DNA from: Lachnospiraceae bacterium
GTDB lineage: Bacteria; Bacillota; Clostridia; Lachnospirales; Lachnospiraceae
NCBI GenBank assembly: GCA_017613225.1
Contig: JAGAEH010000189.1
Location: 1 to 8,808 of the forward strand
Length of the DNA: 8,808 nucleotides
Direction of reading: 5' to 3'
Shown: piece after piece, positions 1 to 6,385 of the stretch
Layout of the letters: every line of letters starts with the position of its first letter
Position numbering within the stretch: the first letter of the stretch is position 1
Notes under the pieces: model-generated
What the model saw: the letters and a program-made list of their open reading frames with translations, nothing else
Databases searched by the model: none
What the model was told of the DNA's origin: nothing
Position numbers and translations under genes: made by a program

Positions 1-25
1 ACACAAAAGGACCGTCCCTGTGTGT
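1..25. repeat. REP-like imperfect palindrome, core ACCGTCCC, cut by the window edge
   Basis: The first 25 bases begin ACACA and end TGTGTGT, flanking a near-palindromic GGACCGTCC core, so the stretch can form a hairpin. It begins immediately after the stop of the minus-strand lipoprotein gene. The core ACCGTCCC recurs at 7577-7584. From memory, dispersed intergenic elements with GGGACGGT cores and ACA/TGT ends are common in clostridial genomes; I infer this is such an element, possibly acting as a 3' end signal. It may extend beyond the window. Confidence 0.4.
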
Positions 26-1639
26 TCAGTCGCGCCACTCGTCTTCGTAGATCGAGTATTCGGTGATCCACTTCCCGTCAAAGCCCATCACGCCCCGGGA
101 GAAGCCTTTCTGCAAGGCAATGCCGCGCTCCGTGACGGTGCCCACCAGGGACGCGCCAAGAGCGATGGGTCTCAATGCGCTGTCGTATACGTCATACTGC
201 CTTCCGCCTTTTGCCTCTTTGGCCACGATCCAGACATAGTCCGGTCCGGCTCCGATCAGCATGGTCGAAATGTAGGCCGCCTTGACCGGGACGATCATAT
301 CACTGAAGAAGCCGTCCATCAAGCCCGTCACGTAGTTGGACCCGCAGTAGCTGCCGCCCGGATCGCTTTCATTCCTGGTCACATAGACGATGGCCCCTCC
401 CTCATAGCTGACTTCCATCAGACCGGGGATCTCCCTCTGATCCAGAACCTTTCCGTCCGCGTCCAGGACGTAGATCGTCTTTTCCGTCACCGCCGCGAAA
501 CGGCCGCTGCCGCTGCCGTCTTCCGGCACCAGGCAGCCCATGCTGTCATAGGCCTCGGTGAGCTTTTCCCCCGAATAGTCGCAGAGGTACGAACTTCCCT
601 CTTCCCGGATCACCAGACGGTACCGGTCGCAGTGTATCAGGAAAAGGTTCATCATGCCCCCGTTCTGATATTCGAAGATGACCTCCGCTTCGCCGTCCTT
701 TACCCGCAGGATGCGCCCATACAGCCGGTCGCTGACGCAGAACACCTTTCCGTCCCCGCCAAAGTCATAGATCAGGTCCGGCTGATAGTATCCGTCCTGG
801 TCGGACCGGTACACCGGCTTCAGCGACTCATCCAGCACGACCAGCGGCGGTTCCCCGTCGCTGTCCCACTCCAGGGCAAAGATCAGGCCGGCCCTCACTT
901 CCTGCAGGCTCAGATCCGCGTCCAGGTCCGCCCGGCTCACCGACAGCGTCTCCCGGTCCATCGTTCCGCGGATAATGCCGCTTCCGTCGATCACCAGCGC
1001 GGTATCCTCATCGATCCGCGCCAGCATTCCGATGTCGTCTGCCGCGTATCTGCCCTGTTCCGGGTCCCACAGGCCGCAGTCGGCGTTCCCATCCTGGAAA
1101 TACCGCCGGACCAGATAGTCTCCCGCGGCGCATTCAACAGGCCCCTGCAGTTTTGTCTCCAGAAGATTTCCCCGGGCATCGAACAGCAGCTGGTAGAGGT
1201 CCTCCTCAGCCACCCTGCCGACCAGCCGGGCAATGCTGGCATAGGAGACCAGGTAGTAGCGCGCTTCGCCGGTAAAAACGTCCTTTACCGGGCGGGCGGG
1301 AATAGTTACTCGCTCGCCGTTGGGGCCGAAATAGACCTTGTCCGCGTCATCCCAGTCTCCCAGTTCGTATTCCGCCGGCTGGCATTCGATGGCATCCCAG
1401 TCGATGCCGGGTTCCGCCGGCGTTTCGCCTTCGCTTGCGGACTCGGTTTCCCCGGAAGAAGACTCCGCGGGTCCTTCGGCGGACGCCGTTTCCTTCTCCG
1501 TTTCGGCGGTCTGCGCTTCCCCGCCCGGCTGTGACATTTCCAAAGAGGAGGCCGGGGACTCTTCCGCCCCCGCGGCACTGCAGGCGGAAAGCCCCAGCAG
1601 TAAAGCCAGTATCAGAATGGCGGCAAGATACCGCTTCAT
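26..1639 (-). CDS. Lipoprotein with repeated beta-turn (WG-like) ectodomain, downstream paralogue
   Basis: Predicted membrane-anchored extracytoplasmic lipoprotein of unknown function. From the ATG at 1639 (537 aa) the signal peptide is MKRYLAAILILALLLGLSAC, with a lipobox LSAC and the lipidated Cys at residue 20. A Ser/Glu/Thr/Ala/Pro-rich linker follows (about residues 21-78), then an ectodomain of about 450 aa carrying repeated turns such as FDARGNLL, IDGSGII, CDYSGEKL, LDADGKVL and a terminal GFDGKWI. These resemble WG-repeat or beta-propeller strands; no catalytic motif is recognised. The frame stays open up to an ATG at 1678 (550 aa). I prefer 1639 because it gives a normal signal peptide like its neighbour's and has a weak GGA five bases ahead, while the 1678 ATG directly abuts its purine run. 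It is a paralogue of the gene just upstream and probably cotranscribed with it (52-bp gap). The TGA stop is two bases from a REP-like palindrome. Confidence 0.8.
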   Translation of the reverse strand: MKRYLAAILILALLLGLSACSAAGAEESPASSLEMSQPGGEAQTAETEKETASAEGPAESSSGETESASEGETPAEPGIDWDAIECQPAEYELGDWDDADKVYFGPNGERVTIPARPVKDVFTGEARYYLVSYASIARLVGRVAEEDLYQLLFDARGNLLETKLQGPVECAAGDYLVRRYFQDGNADCGLWDPEQGRYAADDIGMLARIDEDTALVIDGSGIIRGTMDRETLSVSRADLDADLSLQEVRAGLIFALEWDSDGEPPLVVLDESLKPVYRSDQDGYYQPDLIYDFGGDGKVFCVSDRLYGRILRVKDGEAEVIFEYQNGGMMNLFLIHCDRYRLVIREEGSSYLCDYSGEKLTEAYDSMGCLVPEDGSGSGRFAAVTEKTIYVLDADGKVLDQREIPGLMEVSYEGGAIVYVTRNESDPGGSYCGSNYVTGLMDGFFSDMIVPVKAAYISTMLIGAGPDYVWIVAKEAKGGRQYDVYDSALRPIALGASLVGTVTERGIALQKGFSRGVMGFDGKWITEYSIYEDEWRD

Positions 1640-1691
1640 TTCATTCCATATCTTCATTCTCAAATGATGACGAGCCATCCCCCTGTCTTCT

Positions 1692-3356
1692 TTAGTCGCC
1701 GGGTTCCTGCTCGTACCGGTTGTTCTTCGCGATCCAGTTGCCCTGCAGATCGATCAGTCCCACACTGAAGCCCTTGAGCACGGGGATCGCGTGCTCGTCG
1801 CCCTGTCCTACGCTCATGGCGCCGGAAAAGATCATCTCTCCCTCCGCGTTGAACAGGTTCACCCGGCTCTCGCCCTGAGGCGTGCCGATGGGGCAGGCGT
1901 AGATGCCCGGCGCCACGCGGCCGATGCTGGTATAGTCCGACGGAATGAACTGCCGCAGTTCGTAGTTCAGGATCACCATCCCATAGCCGTAGTAACCGGT
2001 CTCGCTGTCATATTCATCGGTGCTGCAGTAGACGATGCCGTCGTACACGCTGATGTAGGACAGCCGCGGGATGTCCAGCTTGTTCAGGACATTCCCGTCC
2101 AGGTCCATCCGGCAGACCGTTGTTCCTTCTTTGCCGATCAGTCCCTCAAGGGGGTCGTCCTCCGTCTCGCGGGCGGGTTGGAGGTCGTCGTAGGGTCCGG
2201 CCAGCTTGTTTCCGTTCCAGTCAAGGAGCCAGTATTGGTCATCTTTCTCGCAGATGATCCTCTCCCCATCCATTCTCTCGACAGAATACTCCGTCGTAAG
2301 CAGGACCTCCCATTTGTCCAGATCCAGGATCCAGGTCCCGCCGTCTTCCAGCCTCTTGGCCAGCACATAGCCGCGCTCACCGCAGTTGAAGACGCGGTAG
2401 CTCTCGTTTTCGTCCGCGTAGTCCACGTATTCCAGCCTGCTGTTCAGTATGATGCTGGTCAGATCGTCCTCGTCTTCCGTGTAAGTCAGCACAAAGCCGT
2501 TCCCGTAAACGTAGGGATACTTGAATGGGCCGGCGTCCATCGGAAAGCCCGCCAGCACTGCCCCGTCTGCATCGACCACGCCCAGGAGGACCCCCTGGGA
2601 GTCCGTTGCCAGGGCGCTGTTTTCCGTCAGCCTGGTCACATTGCAGACGCCTTCCCGCACCACCTTGCGCGCGTAGGGATCATACAGGTCCCCGCTGTAA
2701 CCGTTGAACTGGCCTTCCCACATCAGGGCGGCCCGGGAATCCAGGCGCACCACGCAGCTGCCGCAGGCACGGTTATACAGGAAGGGGACGTCCGCCTCCA
2801 GAATGTTTCCTTCCGTGTCGTACAGGGTGGAACTGACCTTGACGTCCTCTTCCCCTTCTCCGATCCTGGTGTACTCCGTCCGGCTGTAGAACTTCACTTC
2901 CCCGGACAGCTCGTCCAGGATGGGCGTCGGTATCTTTTCATAGTCCAGCAGATGGCCCTCCGGGTCCATCACGTAGTCGTTGCCTTCGTCATCGCCGTAC
3001 CAATACTTGCCGACCCGGTAGATCTTCCCGGTGTAGAAATCCGGCATGACAAAGGCTTCCTCCCGGGTCTCAGGCTCCGCGGAAGTCTCCGCTTCGCTGC
3101 TCTCGGGAACAGCCGGCCGGATCTCGGAACTCTCAGGCTCCGTCTGTACCGGTGAAGTCTCCGGGACCTCCGCCGAAGGCCGGGTCTCTGCCGCTCTGCT
3201 GCTCATGGGCACGCCGGAAGTCTGGGTCTCCGCGGGCTTGTTGGGCAGTGTCTCTCCGCTCCGGGAAGGGGCATCCGTTGCCGGAGGTTTCACGGAGGAG
3301 CAGGCGGACAGTATCAGAACCGCCGCCAGAAGGATCATCCATCTTTTGTATTTCAT
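1692..3356 (-). CDS. Lipoprotein with repeated beta-turn (WG-like) ectodomain, upstream paralogue
   Basis: Predicted surface lipoprotein (554 aa), function unknown. The signal peptide MKYKRWMILLAAVLILSAC ends in lipobox LSAC with Cys19. A long Ser/Thr/Glu/Pro-rich linker (about residues 20-101) holds the ectodomain away from the membrane. The ectodomain shows recurring strand-turn units, including MDPEGHLL, YDTEGNIL, VDADGAVL, LDWNGNKL, MDLDGNVL, FNAEGEMI and IDLQGNWI. The last is close to a WG-repeat consensus, so a beta-propeller-like fold is inferred. The ATG at 3356 has a good ribosome binding site (GGAGGT at 3365-3370). It aligns along its length with the next gene: 'LYDTEGNILEADV' with 'LFDARGNLLETKL', and 'KGFSVGLIDLQGNWI' with 'KGFSRGVMGFDGKWI'. 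It lies downstream of telA-xpaC on the same strand, possibly as part of an envelope gene set. A sensor, adhesion or polymer-binding role is possible but not shown. Confidence 0.82.
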   Translation of the reverse strand: MKYKRWMILLAAVLILSACSSVKPPATDAPSRSGETLPNKPAETQTSGVPMSSRAAETRPSAEVPETSPVQTEPESSEIRPAVPESSEAETSAEPETREEAFVMPDFYTGKIYRVGKYWYGDDEGNDYVMDPEGHLLDYEKIPTPILDELSGEVKFYSRTEYTRIGEGEEDVKVSSTLYDTEGNILEADVPFLYNRACGSCVVRLDSRAALMWEGQFNGYSGDLYDPYARKVVREGVCNVTRLTENSALATDSQGVLLGVVDADGAVLAGFPMDAGPFKYPYVYGNGFVLTYTEDEDDLTSIILNSRLEYVDYADENESYRVFNCGERGYVLAKRLEDGGTWILDLDKWEVLLTTEYSVERMDGERIICEKDDQYWLLDWNGNKLAGPYDDLQPARETEDDPLEGLIGKEGTTVCRMDLDGNVLNKLDIPRLSYISVYDGIVYCSTDEYDSETGYYGYGMVILNYELRQFIPSDYTSIGRVAPGIYACPIGTPQGESRVNLFNAEGEMIFSGAMSVGQGDEHAIPVLKGFSVGLIDLQGNWIAKNNRYEQEPGD

Positions 3357-3364
3357 ATCAAAGG

Positions 3365-3390
3365 ACCTCCCGCGGGAAGCGCTCTCCCGC
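3365..3390 (-). promoter_or_regulatory. Ribosome binding site abutted by a GC-rich hairpin
   Basis: The Shine-Dalgarno GGAGGT (complement of 3365-3370) lies eight bases upstream of the ATG of the first lipoprotein gene. Directly 5' to it, 3372-3377 (GCGGGA on the plus strand) pairs with 3385-3390 (TCCCGC) around a seven-base loop. The hairpin ends one base from the SD, so it could affect ribosome access. The pairing is read by eye; a regulatory role is inference. Confidence 0.35.
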
Positions 3391-3436
3391 TCAGCATGCC
3401 CCGTATTCCGGGCCTTTTCTTCCCCTTATGTGAATA

Positions 3437-3463
3437 GAGTCCGCAACATTACGTTCCGGACTC
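3437..3463. repeat. Inverted repeat GAGTCCG...CGGACTC between xpaC and the lipoprotein genes
   Basis: Seven-base arms GAGTCCG (3437-3443) and CGGACTC (3457-3463) are perfectly complementary. Inside them, after a C-C mismatch, AAC (3445-3447) pairs with GTT (3453-3455). On the minus strand the T-run lies before the hairpin rather than after it, so it is not a standard intrinsic terminator for xpaC. It overlaps a weak promoter-like arrangement (TTTTCA at 3470-3475, 18 bases, TAATGT at 3446-3451), so it could be an operator for the lipoprotein genes. The rest of the 3357-3489 gap holds a short GC-rich stem near 3398-3412 and nothing coding. Confidence 0.35.
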
Positions 3464-3489
3464 AAAAAGTGAAAATTGTTTCGATTCAG

Positions 3490-4260
3490 TTACAGCGTCA
3501 GCGTGATCTCCTGATCCCCTTGTTCGATCTTGTAATTCTCGTCGGAGATCAGTCCGTCGCTCTTGGCCGCCATGGTCATGGCCTCCATCTCCACCGACAG
3601 ATCCAGCTTATCGTCATCGTACAGATTCTCGTACTGCTTCTCCATCGCCTTCTTGATGTCGACCAGGTACTTCTCCACCTTTTCTTCAGACTTCTGGGCA
3701 GGGACGCCGCTTCTTTCGATGCGCTCGTACTTGACCAGGATCTCGCCCAGGGTGGGAAGGTAGTAGTTCAGGAACTGCCTCACCTGCGGGATCTTATCCG
3801 GTTTCTCGCGCAGGGTCTTCAGGATCTTTTCATTGACGTCGCAGATCTCGTTGCTCATCTGATGGATCTCGGGATCTTTGATCTTGGTGATGATCTTGCG
3901 CAGTTCCAGCAGGTTGGTGCGTCCCTTGGACAGGATGTTCTCCTGCTCCACCGTCAGCTTCGGGGCCGCGGGATCAGCAGGCTCCTCGGTACCCGCCGGC
4001 GGCACGATGGTCGGGCCGTTGTTATTGGCAGGCCGCCGCTTCATGGCCGGGTTCTGGTTGTCGCTCATCTCCACGTTGGGATCCTTCTTATTGGCGGACT
4101 TCATCGCCAGCACGAGCACTGCGATCACCACCGCGATCACCGCTATGAGTGAAAACGCAAAGGCCCACTTGATGATGGCCGCGCCTATTTTTACTATGGC
4201 GAAGATGGCTACCAGAAGGGCTAAAAAGCCGATAAAGCCGCCCCCTTGCTTCTTTTTCAT
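3490..4260 (-). CDS. xpaC: XpaC-family membrane protein (5-bromo-4-chloroindolyl phosphate hydrolysis protein)
   Basis: Small membrane protein of the XpaC family (256 aa). The family is named for indolyl-phosphate hydrolysis activity reported in Bacillus, but its true function is unsettled; it habitually pairs with TelA/YaaN. A Lys- and Gly-rich N-terminus (MKKKQGGG) precedes two hydrophobic segments (about residues 9-30 and 33-53). A polar linker (54-100) follows, rich in Asn and Pro from about residue 68, then a charged alpha-helical domain (about 100-250) with helices such as 'ILSKGRTNLLELRKIITKIK' and 'KVEKYLVDIKKAMEKQY'. The helical domain would face the cytoplasm if both segments span the membrane. 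The ATG at 4260 has AGGAGAT (4265-4271) four bases ahead and starts 17 bases after the telA stop, so the two are cotranscribed and probably translationally linked. Family assignment rests on the N-terminal membrane hairpin, the helical domain and the telA neighbour. Confidence 0.82.
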   Translation of the reverse strand: MKKKQGGGFIGFLALLVAIFAIVKIGAAIIKWAFAFSLIAVIAVVIAVLVLAMKSANKKDPNVEMSDNQNPAMKRRPANNNGPTIVPPAGTEEPADPAAPKLTVEQENILSKGRTNLLELRKIITKIKDPEIHQMSNEICDVNEKILKTLREKPDKIPQVRQFLNYYLPTLGEILVKYERIERSGVPAQKSEEKVEKYLVDIKKAMEKQYENLYDDDKLDLSVEMEAMTMAAKSDGLISDENYKIEQGDQEITLTL

Positions 4261-4277
4261 CTTGATCTCCTAATCTG

Positions 4278-5504
4278 TCAGTGACGGATGTCCAGCAGTT
4301 TCTTCTTGAGAGTCGCCTCGATCTGACCCAGTTCCGCCTCGGCCTCGCGGCGTTTGATCCTGCCTTCCTCCTGGATCCTGACGACTTCATCCAGCGCCGT
4401 GATCAGCTGCTCGTTGCTGTAGCGTACGGTCTCGATGTCCACAACGCTGCGCTCGCTCTCCTTGGCGATCTCGATGGTGCCGGTCTTCAGCTTCTCGGCG
4501 TTCTTCTTGATCAGCTCGTTGGTCAGCTCGTTCACCTGATGCTGGGCTTCCATCGCCTGCTGGGAATGGGCCATGCCGAGGGCCAGGACCATCTGGTTCT
4601 TCCACAGCGGAATGGTGTTGTTGATGGTGGACTGGATCTTTTCCACCATCAGTGTATCGGAGTTCTGTACCAGGCGGATCTGAGGCGCCATCTGGATGCT
4701 GATGGTGCGGGTGATCTCCAGGTCGTGCAGCTTCTTTTCAAAGCGGTCGCACAGAGCGGCATAGTCGTTGGCAGCCTGAGCGTCTTCCGCAAGACCGGTC
4801 GCCTCGGCCTTCTTCTGCAGCTCCACCAGCGTGGTGGCCCGCTCCTTGGCCAGTTTCTTCTTGCCGGCGATGATGTACATGGTCAGTTCCTTGAAATACA
4901 CCAGGTTGTTCTCGTACATCTTGTCCAGCATGACGATGTCTTTCTGCAGCGTGGTCTGATGGCCTTCCAGTGCGCCGGTGATCTTGTCCACGTTGCTTTC
5001 GGCGCTGTCGTATTTCGCTTTCAGCTTGGTGATGCTGTTGGCTTTCTTCTTGAAGAAGCCCAGGAAGCCGCCGCTCTCCTCATCCGTGTCGAAGCCCTTC
5101 AGCTCCGTCACCAGGTTGGTGATCATGCCGCCGACTTCGCCCAGATCCTTGGTCTTGACGCCTTTCAGCGCGTCATCGGAGAAGTTCGCGATCTTCTTCT
5201 GGGCAGACGCACCGTACTGCAGCACCACGTTGGAATCCTGGATGTCGATCTTCTCGGCGAAATCATCCACGATCTTCTGCTCTTCCGGCGTCAGGTTGAC
5301 GTCCTCCATGTAAGCCGCCTGGACCTCTTCGGCCTTGGCCTCCTCTTCCTTGGCGGGACCGAAATCCAGGACGATGTCCTGTACGGCCTGAGTCGCGGTG
5401 GCCGCGGCCGCGGTGTTGGATGCCGCTGCGGAAAACTCCTCCAGAACGGGGGCAGCGGTGGGCAGTTCAAGCTCTATGGTTGCAATATCTTTCTCTTCAG
5501 ACAT
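4278..5504 (-). CDS. telA: TelA/YaaN-family toxic anion resistance protein
   Basis: Cytoplasmic, largely alpha-helical protein of the TelA family (408 aa, a normal length). The family was first linked to tellurite resistance and later to tolerance of cell-envelope-active antimicrobials; its biochemical role is not established. The N-terminus (about residues 1-65) is Ala/Glu-rich and variable. The conserved part starts near residue 70, with YGASAQKK at 97-104 and the following 'FSDDALKGVKTKDLGEVGG' stretch. Family-typical segments come later: 'IRLVQNSDTLMVEKIQSTI' running into 'PLWKNQMVLALG', and the C-terminal 'VRYSNEQLITALDEVVRIQ' coiled-coil tail. The ATG at 5504 is preceded by AGGAGGA (5511-5517) at good spacing and by a consensus promoter. 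It is the first gene of the telA-xpaC unit. A direct metal or tellurite function should not be assumed from the name. Confidence 0.92.
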   Translation of the reverse strand: MSEEKDIATIELELPTAAPVLEEFSAAASNTAAAATATQAVQDIVLDFGPAKEEEAKAEEVQAAYMEDVNLTPEEQKIVDDFAEKIDIQDSNVVLQYGASAQKKIANFSDDALKGVKTKDLGEVGGMITNLVTELKGFDTDEESGGFLGFFKKKANSITKLKAKYDSAESNVDKITGALEGHQTTLQKDIVMLDKMYENNLVYFKELTMYIIAGKKKLAKERATTLVELQKKAEATGLAEDAQAANDYAALCDRFEKKLHDLEITRTISIQMAPQIRLVQNSDTLMVEKIQSTINNTIPLWKNQMVLALGMAHSQQAMEAQHQVNELTNELIKKNAEKLKTGTIEIAKESERSVVDIETVRYSNEQLITALDEVVRIQEEGRIKRREAEAELGQIEATLKKKLLDIRH

Positions 5505-5536
5505 TTTGGATCCTCCTGTGATTAAAGTTAATAAAA

Positions 5537-5566
5537 ATTATAATGTTTTTTACTTTTCTTTGTCAA
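5537..5566 (-). promoter_or_regulatory. Consensus SigA promoter of telA-xpaC
   Basis: On the minus strand TTGACA (5566-5561) is followed after 18 bases by TATAAT (5542-5537), an exact match to both SigA consensus hexamers in an A/T-rich stretch. Initiation would fall near 5530, giving a leader of about 25 bases that includes the AGGAGGA site at 5511-5517. The -35 box begins only 15 bases past the aldolase stop. I see no GC-rich terminator between them, so some read-through from the aldolase gene is possible. Confidence 0.85.
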
Positions 5567-5581
5567 GCAAAACGCCCTTTT

Positions 5582-6199
5582 TTACATCGATAACAGCGCT
5601 TTTTGCACCTTTTCGGGCAGTGGTTCGGGCTCCGCGCCCATGGACCGGATCTTCCGGCACAGTTCCGCCGTCAGTTCCAGCACTTTTGCGGTTTTGAAAG
5701 CCGCCTCCAGGTCCGCTCCCAGGCAGACCGCGCCATGGTTTGCCAGCAGCACCGCCATGGCCTCGTTTCCCAGCGTGTCCGCGCAGTTTGCCGCCAGCTC
5801 CTTCGAACCCGGCAGACCGTAAGGCGCCGTCCGCACCGTATCACGGAGGGTCATCACCGCCGCGTCGGTGATCAGCGGGATCTCCTCCCCCATGCAGGCG
5901 AAGGCCAGGGATTCCATGGGATGAGTATGCACGATGGCTCCTGCCTCCGGCCTCCTGCGGTAGATCTCCAGGTGCAGGTCTTTCTCGATGCTGGGCTTTC
6001 GCGCCCCCTCCAGAAGATTCCCCTCCAGGTCCAGCACCGCCACGTCCTCTTTTGTGATCAGATCGTAGTCCATGCTGCTGGGCGTGAGGTAGATCCGCCC
6101 GTCCGCGCCGCGAAGGCTGATGTTGCCCCAGGTGTGGGTGGTATAACCCTCGTGGATCAGCCGCTTTCCGGCTGCGATGATCTGTTGTTTCTCATCCAT
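5582..6199 (-). CDS. Class II (zinc) aldolase, FucA-like; probable 5-deoxyribulose- or methylthioribulose-1-phosphate aldolase
   Basis: Zn-dependent class II aldolase/adducin family enzyme (205 aa, normal length), cytoplasmic. It would cleave a ketose 1-phosphate into DHAP and an aldehyde. Visible motifs, numbered from the ATG at 6199: GNIS near 25-28; TPSSMDY at 39-45; 'KPSIEKDLHLEIYRRRPEAG', with catalytic Glu72; zinc ligands His91 and His93 in HTHP; and the third zinc ligand His155 in LLANHG. These positions nearly coincide with Glu73, His92, His94 and His155 of E. coli FucA. The frame also offers a GTG at 6208, but that codon lies inside the ribosome binding site AGGAGGTG (6206-6213), which is placed correctly for 6199. 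Position directly after an MtnA-family isomerase supports the DHAP-shunt (Ald2/DrdA) role over fucose or rhamnose use, since no fucose genes are seen. Exact substrate is inferred. Confidence 0.88.
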   Translation of the reverse strand: MDEKQQIIAAGKRLIHEGYTTHTWGNISLRGADGRIYLTPSSMDYDLITKEDVAVLDLEGNLLEGARKPSIEKDLHLEIYRRRPEAGAIVHTHPMESLAFACMGEEIPLITDAAVMTLRDTVRTAPYGLPGSKELAANCADTLGNEAMAVLLANHGAVCLGADLEAAFKTAKVLELTAELCRKIRSMGAEPEPLPEKVQKALLSM

Positions 6200-6202
6200 T
6201 CC

Positions 6203-6213
6203 GATCACCTCCT
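6203..6213 (-). promoter_or_regulatory. Very strong ribosome binding site that sets the aldolase start
   Basis: The minus strand reads AGGAGGTGATC here, an extended match to the 16S rRNA 3' end, with GGAGG eight bases before the ATG at 6199. The in-frame GTG at 6208 is part of this site and so cannot be the start codon. Confidence 0.85.
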
Positions 6214-6229
6214 GCCCTTTCTTTTTCCT

Positions 6230-6280
6230 GCAGCCGCTGCCGCTTTTTCACTCACTCACTCTTTCACGTACAGCGGCTGC
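6230..6280 (-). repeat. Ten-base inverted repeat with a 31-base loop just upstream of the aldolase RBS
   Basis: GCAGCCGCTG (6230-6239) and CAGCGGCTGC (6271-6280) are exact inverted repeats. The intervening loop carries three tandem CACT units (GAGTGAGTGAGTG on the transcribed strand). The 3' arm ends 16 bases before the AGGAGGTG site. A leader stem-loop affecting mRNA stability or aldolase translation is plausible; this is inference from pairing alone. Confidence 0.4.
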
Positions 6281-6350
6281 CGGTATTTCTTTCTGCTTTC
6301 ACTAAAGACAGTTTAACTCTTTTTCCCCTGTAATAAAGGGAAGTATTGAC

Positions 6351-6370
6351 GAAATAGCGGCCGCTATTTC
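6351..6370. repeat. Perfect 20-bp palindrome after the isomerase gene
   Basis: GAAATAGCGG is followed immediately by its exact reverse complement, giving ten-base arms with no spacer; an RNA copy would fold with a GGCC tetraloop. It starts 15 bases past the isomerase TAG. On the minus strand the downstream bases are only ATTTCGTC, not a clear T-run, so it is an imperfect terminator candidate. A dimeric regulator binding site is the other reading. The remainder of the 186-base gap shows only weak promoter-like hexamers. Confidence 0.5.
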
Positions 6371-6385
6371 TCCGGGCGGCTGTTC

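Noticed and set aside
20..1534. Long open plus-strand frame opposite the downstream lipoprotein gene (504 codons)
   Set aside because: Antisense shadow of a GC-rich gene: no ribosome binding site, no recognisable domain, and composition skewed to His, Arg, Val and Asp. The minus frame has a clear lipoprotein signal peptide.
1791..3155. Long open plus-strand frame opposite the upstream lipoprotein gene (454 codons)
   Set aside because: Same antisense pattern; the opposing minus-strand frame has an SD, a lipobox and a paralogue.
3437..3463. Intrinsic terminator for xpaC
   Set aside because: The stem is only seven pairs plus three, and the T-run on the transcribed strand lies before the stem rather than after it.
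4281..5525. Plus-strand frame of 414 codons opposite telA
   Set aside because: It mirrors telA; TelA is an unmistakable family on the minus strand with promoter and RBS.
6206..6208. GTG start for the aldolase
   Set aside because: The codon is inside the AGGAGGTG ribosome binding site that is properly spaced for the ATG at 6199.
6249..6260. CACT tandem repeat as a phase-variable microsatellite
   Set aside because: Only about three units and not in coding sequence; too short to support slippage-based switching.
6354..6363. Rare-cutter site (GCGGCCGC) as a cloning or assembly artefact
   Set aside because: The eight-base site is embedded in a longer native palindrome with matching AT arms, and sequence on both sides is continuous with natural intergenic DNA.
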